Shown in pieces: positions 24,969 through 32,271 of a stretch of 47,656 nt of DNA. This DNA comes from Rhodobacterales bacterium (GTDB lineage: Bacteria > Pseudomonadota > Alphaproteobacteria > Caulobacterales > Hyphomonadaceae). Within the stretch, counting starts at the first letter, position 1. Each line of letters begins with the position of its first letter. The notes under the pieces are model-generated. The model had not been told where the DNA came from. It searched no databases and saw nothing but the letters and a program-made list of their open reading frames with translations. The stretch covers positions 1-47,656 of the forward strand of contig JACXUV010000020.1 in assembly GCA_014763715.1 (NCBI GenBank), written 5' to 3'. Position numbers and translations under genes: made by a program.

Positions 24969-25366
24969 GAGAGTCCCATCCTTGTCTGTCTTCTCTCCAC
25001 AATAAGGGGTGCCCGGACAGGGGCAAGCGCTGACGTGGCGGGAGGTGCATTCTGCACCGCAGCAAGGGATTCATTTTTCGGGCATGACGGCCTGTGGTAA
25101 ACAGGAGTCGCCATGCGCACGTCCGCAGCTTCTCATGCTTCAGTGGAGTGCCGCGCCGGTCCGGGCAGGTTTGGCCCGGTGGGTCGGGACGGGCCCGGAC
25201 CGATGCAGGACTTGTGATCCAGAACCCTGCCGGGAAACGCGCGCATGGCACTTTTCCTTCGGAATATCCGGGCGCTGCCGTGGGGCCGAAAGTTCTCAAA
25301 CCGGCAATCAAGCGTTAACGCCTTCCTGCAATTCTTTGCGAAATTCGCCGCATTGGATCTGAAACC
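24969..25366. other. 398-base region upstream of flbT with long stem-loop
   Basis: I find no believable gene here. The region contains the divergent 5' regions of the MoxR gene and flbT. Its main structure is a perfect 10-bp inverted repeat, CGGTCCGGGC (25157-25166) and GCCCGGACCG (25193-25202), with a second small CCCG/CGGG stem inside the 26-base loop. A TGGCAC at 25246 lacks the matching -12 element of a sigma-54 promoter. Confidence 0.5.
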
Positions 25367-25753
25367 ATGCCTCTCAAACTGTCGCTCAAGCCGGGTGAAA
25401 CGTTCGTCGTGAACGGAGCCGTCGTGCGCAATGGCGACCGTCGTGGCGTGCTCCTGCTCGAAAACCATGCCCGGGTCCTGCGCGAGAAGGATATCCTGCA
25501 TCCGAGCGATGCCACGACGCCTGCTGCCCGGGCCTATTTCAGTGTCATGCAGATGTACCTGCTGGGCGAAGCGGATGGCCCGGCCTATTCGCAGACGGCC
25601 GAGACACTTGCGGCGCTGCTGGCGGCCAGTGAGGATGAAGAGGCGCGCACAGCCGTGCTCGACATTTCTGCCGATGTGGCCTGTTCCAATCTTTATCGCG
25701 CCCTCAGCCGGTGCCGGCGTCTGCTGGCTGACGGTGAAGGGGTGGCGGCATAA
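25367..25753 (+). CDS. flbT: flagellar biosynthesis repressor FlbT
   Basis: FlbT is an alphaproteobacterial post-transcriptional regulator that, in Caulobacter, binds the 5' untranslated region of flagellin mRNA and lowers its stability until the hook is built. The 128-aa product is of standard length and shows the family features: KLSLKPGETFVVNGAVVRNGDRRG at the start, the FLEN-like LLLENHARVLREKDIL block, ARAYFSVMQMYL in the middle, and the Cys/Arg-rich C-terminus. Its stop overlaps the next gene's start as TAATG. The usual neighbours, flaF and flagellin genes, are absent here. Confidence 0.93.
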   Translation: MPLKLSLKPGETFVVNGAVVRNGDRRGVLLLENHARVLREKDILHPSDATTPAARAYFSVMQMYLLGEADGPAYSQTAETLAALLAASEDEEARTAVLDISADVACSNLYRALSRCRRLLADGEGVAA

Positions 25754-26064
25754 TGCCGGGCGGTTTCGCGATGCGCGCGCACCCCGCCCCTGACGCCCAG
25801 CCGCTCGGCCTGGACGAGGCGATCCGCCTGCTGGAGGCCGGGGAAGGGCAGGACATCTGCGTTGATCTTGGCGATGGCCGCCTGGCCCGTGCAGACGGCC
25901 CGCGCGGTTCTGAAGGCCTGTTGCAGCGTTTGCGGGGGCACAAGATGATGCTGGCGCTTGCGTCCGGCGCAGCAGACCTGTCGCGTTTTTCCGCCGTCCC
26001 GCGTGCGTTGACGATTGCACCTGGCGTGCAGGAAATCCTCGACGCAACGACCCATCGGGATTAG
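25753..26064 (+). CDS. unrecognised 103-aa protein translationally coupled to flbT
   Basis: ATG 25753 sits inside the flbT stop (TAATG), so translation is probably coupled; ATG 25771 is an alternative start. The protein is small and has no membrane segment or signal peptide: an AIRLLEAGEG helix, a CVDLGDGRLARADG strand pair, a GLLQRLRGHKMMLALAS segment and a PRALTIAPG turn. It is not FlaF by sequence character. The pattern faintly recalls the N-terminal RibB-like part of RibA proteins, but that is a guess. It lies between flbT and marC. Confidence 0.6.
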   Translation: MPGGFAMRAHPAPDAQPLGLDEAIRLLEAGEGQDICVDLGDGRLARADGPRGSEGLLQRLRGHKMMLALASGAADLSRFSAVPRALTIAPGVQEILDATTHRD

Positions 26065-26074
26065 AGGCCCGCGC

Positions 26075-26725
26075 ATGAGCGCCGACCTGATCTCTCTCTT
26101 TACCGCCACGTTTGTCACCTTCTTCGTCCTGATTGACGCGCTGGGGGTGGCACCCGTTTTTGCGACCCTGTCGGCCGAAGGCACGCCTGCCTGGCGCCGC
26201 CGCATGGCGGTCAAGTCCATCTTCGTGGCGACGGTGATCCTGTTCCTGTTTGCTTTTGGCGGGGCGTGGCTGATGGATGCCATGCACATCTCCATCGATG
26301 CCTTCCGGGCTGCAGGCGGCGTGCTCCTGTTCCTTATCGCGCTCGACATGGTGTTCGAGAAGCGGACGGAACGGCGTGAACACCGCGCCGAAGGCGTGCT
26401 TGAAGAGCGCCAGAACCATCAGGAACCAGACGATATTTCCGTGTTCCCGATGGGCATTCCCATGATTGCCGGGCCGGGCTCCATCGCCACGGCCATGTTC
26501 TACATGTCGGATGCTTCGAACTGGATGGAGAAGGGGGTCGTGCTTGCCGCGATCGGCCTCAACCTGTTGCTGACGCTCATAGTTTTCCTGCTGGCCGGGC
26601 CGCTTGTGCGCCTGCTGGGAGCGAGTGTCGCCGGTGCGATGACACGGATCCTGGGGGTAGTGCTGGCCGCCCTGTCGATCCAGCTGCTGATCGACGGCAT
26701 CAAGGGCGCTTTCAATCTGGGCTGA
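26075..26725 (+). CDS. MarC family integral membrane protein
   Basis: The 216-aa protein has six membrane helices and the MarC pattern: FFVLIDALGVAPVFATL in helix 1, an RRRMAVKS loop, AFRAAGGVLLFLIALDMVF in helix 3, and the conserved FPMGIPMIAGPGSIATAM block before helix 4. MarC was once thought to be linked to multiple antibiotic resistance, but that has not held up; its transport function is unknown. It starts ten bases after the stop of the preceding gene, so it may belong to the flbT operon. Confidence 0.93.
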   Translation: MSADLISLFTATFVTFFVLIDALGVAPVFATLSAEGTPAWRRRMAVKSIFVATVILFLFAFGGAWLMDAMHISIDAFRAAGGVLLFLIALDMVFEKRTERREHRAEGVLEERQNHQEPDDISVFPMGIPMIAGPGSIATAMFYMSDASNWMEKGVVLAAIGLNLLLTLIVFLLAGPLVRLLGASVAGAMTRILGVVLAALSIQLLIDGIKGAFNLG

Positions 26726-26767
26726 TCTGCTGCGTGCGGATCAGGTGCCCATTCAAGCGCTCACTCT

Positions 26768-28057
26768 TCAAGCGCCCATGGGTTCCAGCTTTTTCCGTTT
26801 CCTGACATTCCGGCGGAAGGTCGACCAGGTCACGAAGAACAGGGCGAGTGCCGCAGCGGTCATGCCCATCACCTGCAACACCATTTCCAAAGTCCACCGG
26901 ATGCCGGTGTCTGCGATACGCAGGGCGCCAGCCCCTGATTGCTTGACTAGCGCGACAGCACGGTCCCCGCCAGCTTCAGCGATCAGGCGCACCCGGCGCA
27001 GGTCAGAGGCATCTCTTACCTGTTCGATCAGCGTTACGGCAGCCGCCGGGCTGGTCAGCGTGCCGATCCGGTCGATCTGCTCCAGATCCGATTCCAGACG
27101 CTGCAGGCCGCGCGCGTCGATGGAGTCAACGAAGGCAGCCTTCACACGCTCTGTGCGCACATCATTCGTGGCCAGCTCTCCCAGCGCAGATTCGAGCGCA
27201 GGACGCAGGACCGAGTCGGGCAAGGCGGCATTCACACGGGCGGACAGGTAATCCTGGAAGTCTTCCGTCAGCCGACGTGAGCGCAGGGCAGATTTCAGGA
27301 TCGAGGCGGCGCGGATGTTTGCATCCGACAGGCCGTCGGCAGACTCGGCTTCCAGCAGGCCGATCGCCGTGATCTTCAGGGCAATCTCGTCCACCCGGTC
27401 ACCATGCAGCCAGCGGTCGGAATTGTCCGCAAGGTCCCGGTAGGTGCCCAGCAGGCGGAAGCGCGTTTCGGCCGCTGCCCGTTCGGAGGTGACCTCCACT
27501 TCAGGCCCTTCAGGGGCGTCCTGATTGGAGGTGTCTTCGGCAACCGTTTCAGCCGCTTCAGGCGTTTCAGTCTCTTCGGACTGTACGTCGACAACCCGTT
27601 CCGAAACCTGGGCCTCTTCATATTTCAGGCTGATCGCGGTTGGCAGTTTGCGCAGAGCCGCCGCGCTCAGCCGGTCATCAGCACGGTCCAGCCGCTCGGC
27701 ATCCGCGGCGACCATCAGCTCTTTCACATCCTTGCGTTCCAGCATCTGCGGCGCGGCAAGCAGGAACCCATGTGCGGCAGCGACATCGCGCTCGCTCAGT
27801 TCCCGGTCGACCACATCGTACCAGAATTCATACCGGTCCGACGGGTTGCGCGGGGCGAAGGAGGCGAAAGCCTCGTCCATGTTCTTGCGGGTCTTGTCGA
27901 TGGCCTCAATGCCCGGCGAATCGGAGAAGGCAGACCCCGAGAAGGCGGCGCCCAGCACCTGCGAACCAATGACCGCAAGCAGGACAAGCATGGAGTTGAA
28001 AATCGCGGACAGCATCCAGCCCGTCGTTTTGTCAGTGCTTTTCCGGCGTCGGGCCAT
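26768..28057 (-). CDS. hypothetical protein with membrane helices at both ends, 429 aa
   Basis: A basic N-terminus (MARRRKSTDKT) precedes a first membrane helix at about residues 15-38. A long extracytoplasmic helical domain follows, interrupted by an acidic low-complexity linker at about 155-190 (rich in E, P, T and A). A second membrane helix lies at about 387-410, with a basic end RRNVRKRKK. The topology suggests a single-span hairpin with a large periplasmic domain. I recognise no family. It is divergent from dksA; the ribosome site is weak. Confidence 0.7.
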   Translation of the reverse strand: MARRRKSTDKTTGWMLSAIFNSMLVLLAVIGSQVLGAAFSGSAFSDSPGIEAIDKTRKNMDEAFASFAPRNPSDRYEFWYDVVDRELSERDVAAAHGFLLAAPQMLERKDVKELMVAADAERLDRADDRLSAAALRKLPTAISLKYEEAQVSERVVDVQSEETETPEAAETVAEDTSNQDAPEGPEVEVTSERAAAETRFRLLGTYRDLADNSDRWLHGDRVDEIALKITAIGLLEAESADGLSDANIRAASILKSALRSRRLTEDFQDYLSARVNAALPDSVLRPALESALGELATNDVRTERVKAAFVDSIDARGLQRLESDLEQIDRIGTLTSPAAAVTLIEQVRDASDLRRVRLIAEAGGDRAVALVKQSGAGALRIADTGIRWTLEMVLQVMGMTAAALALFFVTWSTFRRNVRKRKKLEPMGA

Positions 28058-28260
28058 GAACGCTGAAACCGTTGCGAAAGCTGTACGATGGGGCGAGTTT
28101 TCATAGAGCGCGTGAGGGCATGAAAGATCAAGTCCCGGCCTGCAAATTGCACTGAATTGAGCCGATTGGACCGACCCGGGACGGTCACAATATTATGATA
28201 ATTCCGGGTTATTGGCTCAGATGCCTGAAAAGGCTGATGAAATTTACACAGCATTGCCGA

Positions 28261-28289
28261 TTGCGATGAATCGCCTGCGGCTTTATATC
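28261..28289 (+). promoter_or_regulatory. dksA promoter candidate
   Basis: TTGCGA (28261-28266) and TATATC (28284-28289) have a 17-base spacer and lie 30 bases upstream of the dksA start at 28319, leaving a short leader. Confidence 0.5.
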
Positions 28290-28318
28290 CCGGCCAAGTT
28301 TCAATGAGGTGTCCTGCG

Positions 28319-28735
28319 ATGAGTGTCGAAATTGCAGAAGACTATCGTCCCTCGGATGACGAGGAATTCATGAACGAGAAGCAGCTGGCTTACTTCCGCC
28401 GGCTGCTCGAGAACTGGAAAGCCGACATTCTCGACGGCGCCAAGCAGACCATCACGAATCTGCAGGATGAGTCTGGGTCTCTGCCCGATATCGTCGACCG
28501 CGCCTCTGCGGAAAGCGATAAGGCGCTTGAGCTTCGCACCCGCGATCGCCAGCGCAAGCTGATCTCCAAGATTGACGCAGCCCTGCGCCGGATTGAGGAT
28601 GGCAGCTATGGTTATTGCGAAGTGACAGGGGAGCCGATTGGCCTGCGCCGTCTCGAGGCCCGCCCGACCGCGACGCTCAGCCTGGAGGCCCAGGAACGCC
28701 ACGAGCGTAAGGAACGCACCCTGCGCGACGACTGA
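28319..28735 (+). CDS. dksA: RNA polymerase-binding transcription factor DksA
   Basis: DksA enters the RNA polymerase secondary channel and works with ppGpp in stringent control. The 138-aa product has the coiled-coil with tip segment LPDIVDRAS (Asp60, Ala62) and the C-terminal SYGYCEVTGEPIGLRRLEARPTA region. Only the first of the four zinc cysteines of E. coli DksA remains (Cys100); the others are Thr103, Ser121 and Ala124, as is usual for alphaproteobacterial DksA. ATG 28319 has GAGGTG eight bases upstream; the in-frame ATG at 28304 is less likely. A strong terminator follows. Confidence 0.95.
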   Translation: MSVEIAEDYRPSDDEEFMNEKQLAYFRRLLENWKADILDGAKQTITNLQDESGSLPDIVDRASAESDKALELRTRDRQRKLISKIDAALRRIEDGSYGYCEVTGEPIGLRRLEARPTATLSLEAQERHERKERTLRDD

Positions 28736-28763
28736 CGCGAAAAACCTTTTCCGCAATTATTAT

Positions 28764-28797
28764 GGCGGCGCCTCCGCAAGGAGACGCCGCCTTTTTT
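28764..28797 (+). terminator. rho-independent terminator of dksA
   Basis: GGCGGCG-c-CTCC, loop GCAA, GGAG-a-CGCCGCC, then six T. The 11-pair stem has one internal mismatch and lies 28 bases after the dksA stop. It is the clearest intrinsic terminator in the window. Confidence 0.93.
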
Positions 28798-28836
28798 ATC
28801 ATCCCAACGCCACCGGCTGTATCATCCCAACGCCAC
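28797..28836 (+). repeat. partial tandem duplication, 23-base period
   Basis: TATCATCCCAACGCCAC occurs at 28797-28813 and again, identical, at 28820-28836. The first copy begins at the last T of the dksA terminator tract. It looks like a small slippage duplication. Confidence 0.8.
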
Positions 28837-29088
28837 GGCGCTTCCCGTCTCAACGGCAGCCTGTCTGCGTTGACCTGACATTGCCACGAAGATCCAAACG
28901 ATCCCTTACATCTTGGTAATCAAGGTCTTAAGGCTGAACCCTTATGTTTAACGTGAGATACAGTTTTGTTAGGGTCTGAGTGATTCGATCGGGCAGTAGG
29001 CGGGGGCCTGGAGGGCGGGCGAACCGGAAGTCCTAACCGTCCGTTAACCCTCCCGGCTGCAAAAGTAACCATTACGGAAGCGCCGCGC
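28798..29088. other. intergenic region between the dksA terminator and the FliM-like gene
   Basis: This part of the 353-base gap between dksA and the FliM-like gene holds the 17-base duplication, an AT-richer stretch at about 28900-28970, and a CtrA-like box at 29033-29047. I see no gene in it. Confidence 0.5.
29033..29047 (+). promoter_or_regulatory. candidate CtrA box upstream of the FliM-like gene
   Basis: CTAA-CCGTCCG-TTAA matches the CtrA consensus TTAA-N7-TTAA at seven of eight positions, and the second half continues as TTAACC. It lies 41 bases before ATG 29089. CtrA directly activates many early flagellar genes in Caulobacter, which makes the location sensible. Function here is inferred. 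Confidence 0.42.
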
Positions 29089-30165
29089 ATGAAGTCAGAT
29101 CTCCCCCTTGCCGCCGACGACGGCTGGGACATGTCCCCCCGCCGGGAAACGGCGGTCATGGTGGACATGCCGACGTCGTTCGAGCCGCTCGCGCCGGACC
29201 GGCCCTTGCCGTCCGCGCGTGGCGTGCTGAGCGCGGCGGAGATCGAGGCCCTCCTGCGTCCCGACCTGTCGGACCTGCCGGAGAGTGCGCCCGAGCCACC
29301 ACCCGAGAGCATTTCAGAGAAGCCCCTGCCGGAGGTTTCGCCTGTAGCCGAGCCGGTACAGACAGACATCCCGGCTACGGATATTCCGGTCACGGCGCGG
29401 CACCTCGCGTCGCGCCTCTCGCTCGCGCTCCGCAAGGGATGTGGCTTGCGCGCGGCAGCTGCGGCGCGGGCGACCAGCGAAGGCGATTTCGATTCAGGGC
29501 TGGCCACAGGCATTGCCGGACGCGGGTCTGCGATTGCCTGTTTCGCGGTGGGCGAGGGCGAAGTGGATGCCATGCTCATCCTGTCGCCGGAACTCGCAAA
29601 TGCCCTGATTGAAACAGCTTGTGGCGGGGCAGGCATGCCGGGGGACTGGGCGCCGCGGGATCTGACGCCCCTCGACAGCGCCCTGCTGGAAGGGCTCGTC
29701 CGTCCACTGGGTCATGCCATTGCGCCGGGGCTTGCCTTCGCCGGTATGGAAACCGAGGCGGACTTTGCCGCCGCGCTTGCCCGTCCGGGTACGGCAGAAA
29801 TCATCGACTTCGAAATCCGGGTTGAAGGCGGGCGCCACGCAGCGCGCCTGATCCTGTCGAAAGAGCTGGTGGAAGAGGCGGCCCCAGCAGCCTTGCCGGT
29901 CCCCGAGGCGGCGCCGGTCAGTCAGGCGGCTCCGTCTTCCGTTACCGTGGTGCTCACGGCGCGCGTGGCGTCGCTCAGCGTACCGCTTTCCCGCCTGTCA
30001 GACCTCACGGCAGGCTCGACCCTGTTGCTGGGCGTGCCGGCAGATCAGCCGGTGGAGCTGCTCTCCGGCGGGCGCGACGGCCCGGTGGTGGCGGAAGCCC
30101 AGATCGGGCGCAAGGGCAACAAAATGGCGCTCAGAATCTCGCGCCGTCTGCCGGGCTTCCGTTAA
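29089..30165 (+). CDS. FliM/FliN family flagellar motor switch protein (FliM-like)
   Basis: The 358-aa protein has an LSAAEIEALL motif at residues 47-56, as in the FliM N-terminus, then a long Pro/Glu-rich linker. A FliM-like middle domain follows (IACFAVGEGEVDAMLILSPEL, then DLTPLDSALLEGLVRPLG), and a C-terminal SpoA domain sits at about residues 283-355 (SVTVVLTARVASLSVPLSRL through KMALRIS). SpoA domains build the flagellar C-ring. It is divergent from standard FliM, and the binding motif is not at the extreme N-terminus. CGGAAG precedes ATG 29089. No other C-ring gene is adjacent. Confidence 0.75.
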   Translation: MKSDLPLAADDGWDMSPRRETAVMVDMPTSFEPLAPDRPLPSARGVLSAAEIEALLRPDLSDLPESAPEPPPESISEKPLPEVSPVAEPVQTDIPATDIPVTARHLASRLSLALRKGCGLRAAAAARATSEGDFDSGLATGIAGRGSAIACFAVGEGEVDAMLILSPELANALIETACGGAGMPGDWAPRDLTPLDSALLEGLVRPLGHAIAPGLAFAGMETEADFAAALARPGTAEIIDFEIRVEGGRHAARLILSKELVEEAAPAALPVPEAAPVSQAAPSSVTVVLTARVASLSVPLSRLSDLTAGSTLLLGVPADQPVELLSGGRDGPVVAEAQIGRKGNKMALRISRRLPGFR

Positions 30166-30177
30166 TCCTTTCCGGTC

Positions 30178-32082
30178 CTATTCGGCGGCCTTGGTCTCCG
30201 TGATCCAGGCATCGACATTCTCTTCAAGAATATCCAGCGGCAGTGCGCCGTCTTTCAGCACCACATCGTGGAAACCGCGGATATCGAACGTGTCGCCAAG
30301 CTCGGCCTTTGCATGTTCGCGCAGTTCCAGGATGCGGTTCATGCCGATCTTGTAGGCCGTCGCCTGGCCCGGCATCACGATGTAGCGCTCGATGGCCTTC
30401 TTGCAGTCGCCTTCGGGGTTCGGCGTGTTGTCCATCAGGTACTGGATCGCTTCCTCGCGGGTCCAGTGCTTGTCGTGGATGCCGGTGTCGACCACCAAGC
30501 GCGCTGCCCGCCAGATCTCCATGGCGAGGCGGCCGAAATCGTCATACGGGTCGCTATAATAGCCCATCTCCTTGGGCAGGTACTCCGAATAGAGGCCCCA
30601 GCCTTCGATGAAGGCGGTGGCGCCGCCATATTTGCGGAACTCCGGCACACCGGTCAGCTCCTGTGCGATGGCGATCTGCATGTGGTGGCCCGGAATGCCT
30701 TCATGGAAGGCGAGTGCCTGCATCTGGTAGGTTGGCATGTCCTGCATGCGGTAAAGGTTCGCATAATAGGTGCCCGGCCGGCTGCCATCGGGGGCAGGGC
30801 TGGAATAGAAGGCCTTGCCGGCGGATTTCTCGCGGAAGGGCTCAACCGCTTTCACGATCATTTCGGCCTTCGGGAAGGTGTTGAACACGCTCGGCAGGTC
30901 CGCGCGCATCTCGTCGATATAGGCCGTGGCTTCGGCTAGGTATTCGGCTTTGCCTTCCGGCGTATTCGGCTTGAAGAATTGCGGGTCGGTGCGGGTGAAG
31001 TCGAAGAATTCCTTGAGCGTGCCCTCGAAGCCAACCTTCTTCATGATCTCGCGCATTTCACCGTGAATGCGATCCATTTCGTCGAGGCCCAGCTGGTGGA
31101 TCTCTGCGGCCGTCATGTCAGTCGTGGTGACCTCGCGAAGGTTGTTGGCGTAGTACGCCGCTCCGTCGGGCAATTTCCACGCGCCGTCATCGGTCGTTGC
31201 AGTCTGTGCCTGCTCGCTGAGCTCCGCAATGGCCGCTTCATAGGCCGGACCGACAGAGGTTTTCAGCGCGTCTGCGGCCTCAGCGATCAGGGCATCGGCT
31301 TCATCCGGCGTGATCGTGTCGTCTTCGGTCAGCTTCATCACCTTGCCGCGGAAATCGGCCATCAGCGGGCTGTCTTTACCGCTGTCATCGAACGGGGCGC
31401 CCGTGATGACGCCCTGAGCATCCGACAGGACATAGGTGTAGACGAAGGCCGGCGGCTGAATGCCCATGCCGAGCGCAATCCGTGAGTTTTCAAGGTTTTG
31501 CTCCAGATAGGCCGGGATCCCGTTGAGGCGCGAGATATAGGCCTCAGCATCCGGTTTCGAGCTGATCTGGTGCTGGTTGATCAGGAAGGCGGGAATCTCG
31601 GCCTGAACGCCGTTCATCTGGTCGAAGACATAGCGGTGGTGGCGATAGGTGTAGTCCGCCTCGGCATTCTGCAGGTTCAGTTCGGCAATGCGCCAGGAGA
31701 TCTTTGCCTGATGGTCCAGAAGATCCGGATTGAAGCTGGTCTTCATTTCGGCGATGTCCGCGCGCTGGATTTCCAGCTCTTTCAACGCATGGGCATCGGA
31801 GACATCGTCCCATTCGCCATAATTGTCCTTGATGCCGAGATAGGTCTGCGAAATCGGGCTGCGGGAGATGGTTTCAGCGAATTTCTGGTCGAACCAGTCA
31901 GTGAGGCGCGCGGACTCGGCGGCGATGTCTTCGGCGGTCGGAACAGCGGGGGATCCCACGGCTTCGATGGCGGCCGCTTCGGTCCCTGCAGCGGGTGCTG
32001 CAGTTTCTTCGCTGGTGACGCAGCCGGCCGTTGCAATGAGCAAGGCCAGGACCGAGGAACGGGCAATCAGGACAGGTTTCAT
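30178..32082 (-). CDS. DUF885 family lipoprotein, predicted zinc metallopeptidase
   Basis: The 634-aa protein has a lipoprotein signal (LALLIATAGC, Cys21), an Ala-rich linker, and a large helical DUF885 domain. The zinc motif HEGIPGHH begins at His460, with the downstream glutamate in FIEGWGLYSEYL and the YKIGMNRILELRE segment near the C-terminus. DUF885 proteins resemble M32/M3-type gluzincins and are thought to be peptidases. Secretion and lipidation place it in the periplasm or outer membrane. TGGAG precedes the start codon. Its stop is 12 bases from the convergent FliM-like gene. Confidence 0.92.
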   Translation of the reverse strand: MKPVLIARSSVLALLIATAGCVTSEETAAPAAGTEAAAIEAVGSPAVPTAEDIAAESARLTDWFDQKFAETISRSPISQTYLGIKDNYGEWDDVSDAHALKELEIQRADIAEMKTSFNPDLLDHQAKISWRIAELNLQNAEADYTYRHHRYVFDQMNGVQAEIPAFLINQHQISSKPDAEAYISRLNGIPAYLEQNLENSRIALGMGIQPPAFVYTYVLSDAQGVITGAPFDDSGKDSPLMADFRGKVMKLTEDDTITPDEADALIAEAADALKTSVGPAYEAAIAELSEQAQTATTDDGAWKLPDGAAYYANNLREVTTTDMTAAEIHQLGLDEMDRIHGEMREIMKKVGFEGTLKEFFDFTRTDPQFFKPNTPEGKAEYLAEATAYIDEMRADLPSVFNTFPKAEMIVKAVEPFREKSAGKAFYSSPAPDGSRPGTYYANLYRMQDMPTYQMQALAFHEGIPGHHMQIAIAQELTGVPEFRKYGGATAFIEGWGLYSEYLPKEMGYYSDPYDDFGRLAMEIWRAARLVVDTGIHDKHWTREEAIQYLMDNTPNPEGDCKKAIERYIVMPGQATAYKIGMNRILELREHAKAELGDTFDIRGFHDVVLKDGALPLDILEENVDAWITETKAAE

Positions 32083-32271
32083 GTGGTACTCCAGGTAAGC
32101 GGGAATCTGTAATCTTGGCGGGCAGTCTTAACGCTTTTTTCGCTTTCGTTAACCTTTGCGGCCTAACTCTCTGTGGACTAGGATTCATATTGGCTGAGTC
32201 GGCCTGCCGGCCCGGCCAGACTGTATTGCCCGGCGCGTATTTGTTGGCCGATGGCGGGAGTGAAGAGCAGC

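Noticed and set aside
25174-25240. tRNA-His-like stretch with TTGTGAT in an anticodon-loop-like position
   Set aside because: There is no GGTTCGAA T-loop, no paired acceptor stem and no CCA end. The resemblance is limited to the loop.
25246-25260. TGGCAC as a sigma-54 -24 element before flbT
   Set aside because: The -12 element at the required spacing reads CTTC instead of TTGC, so the site lacks its invariant GC.
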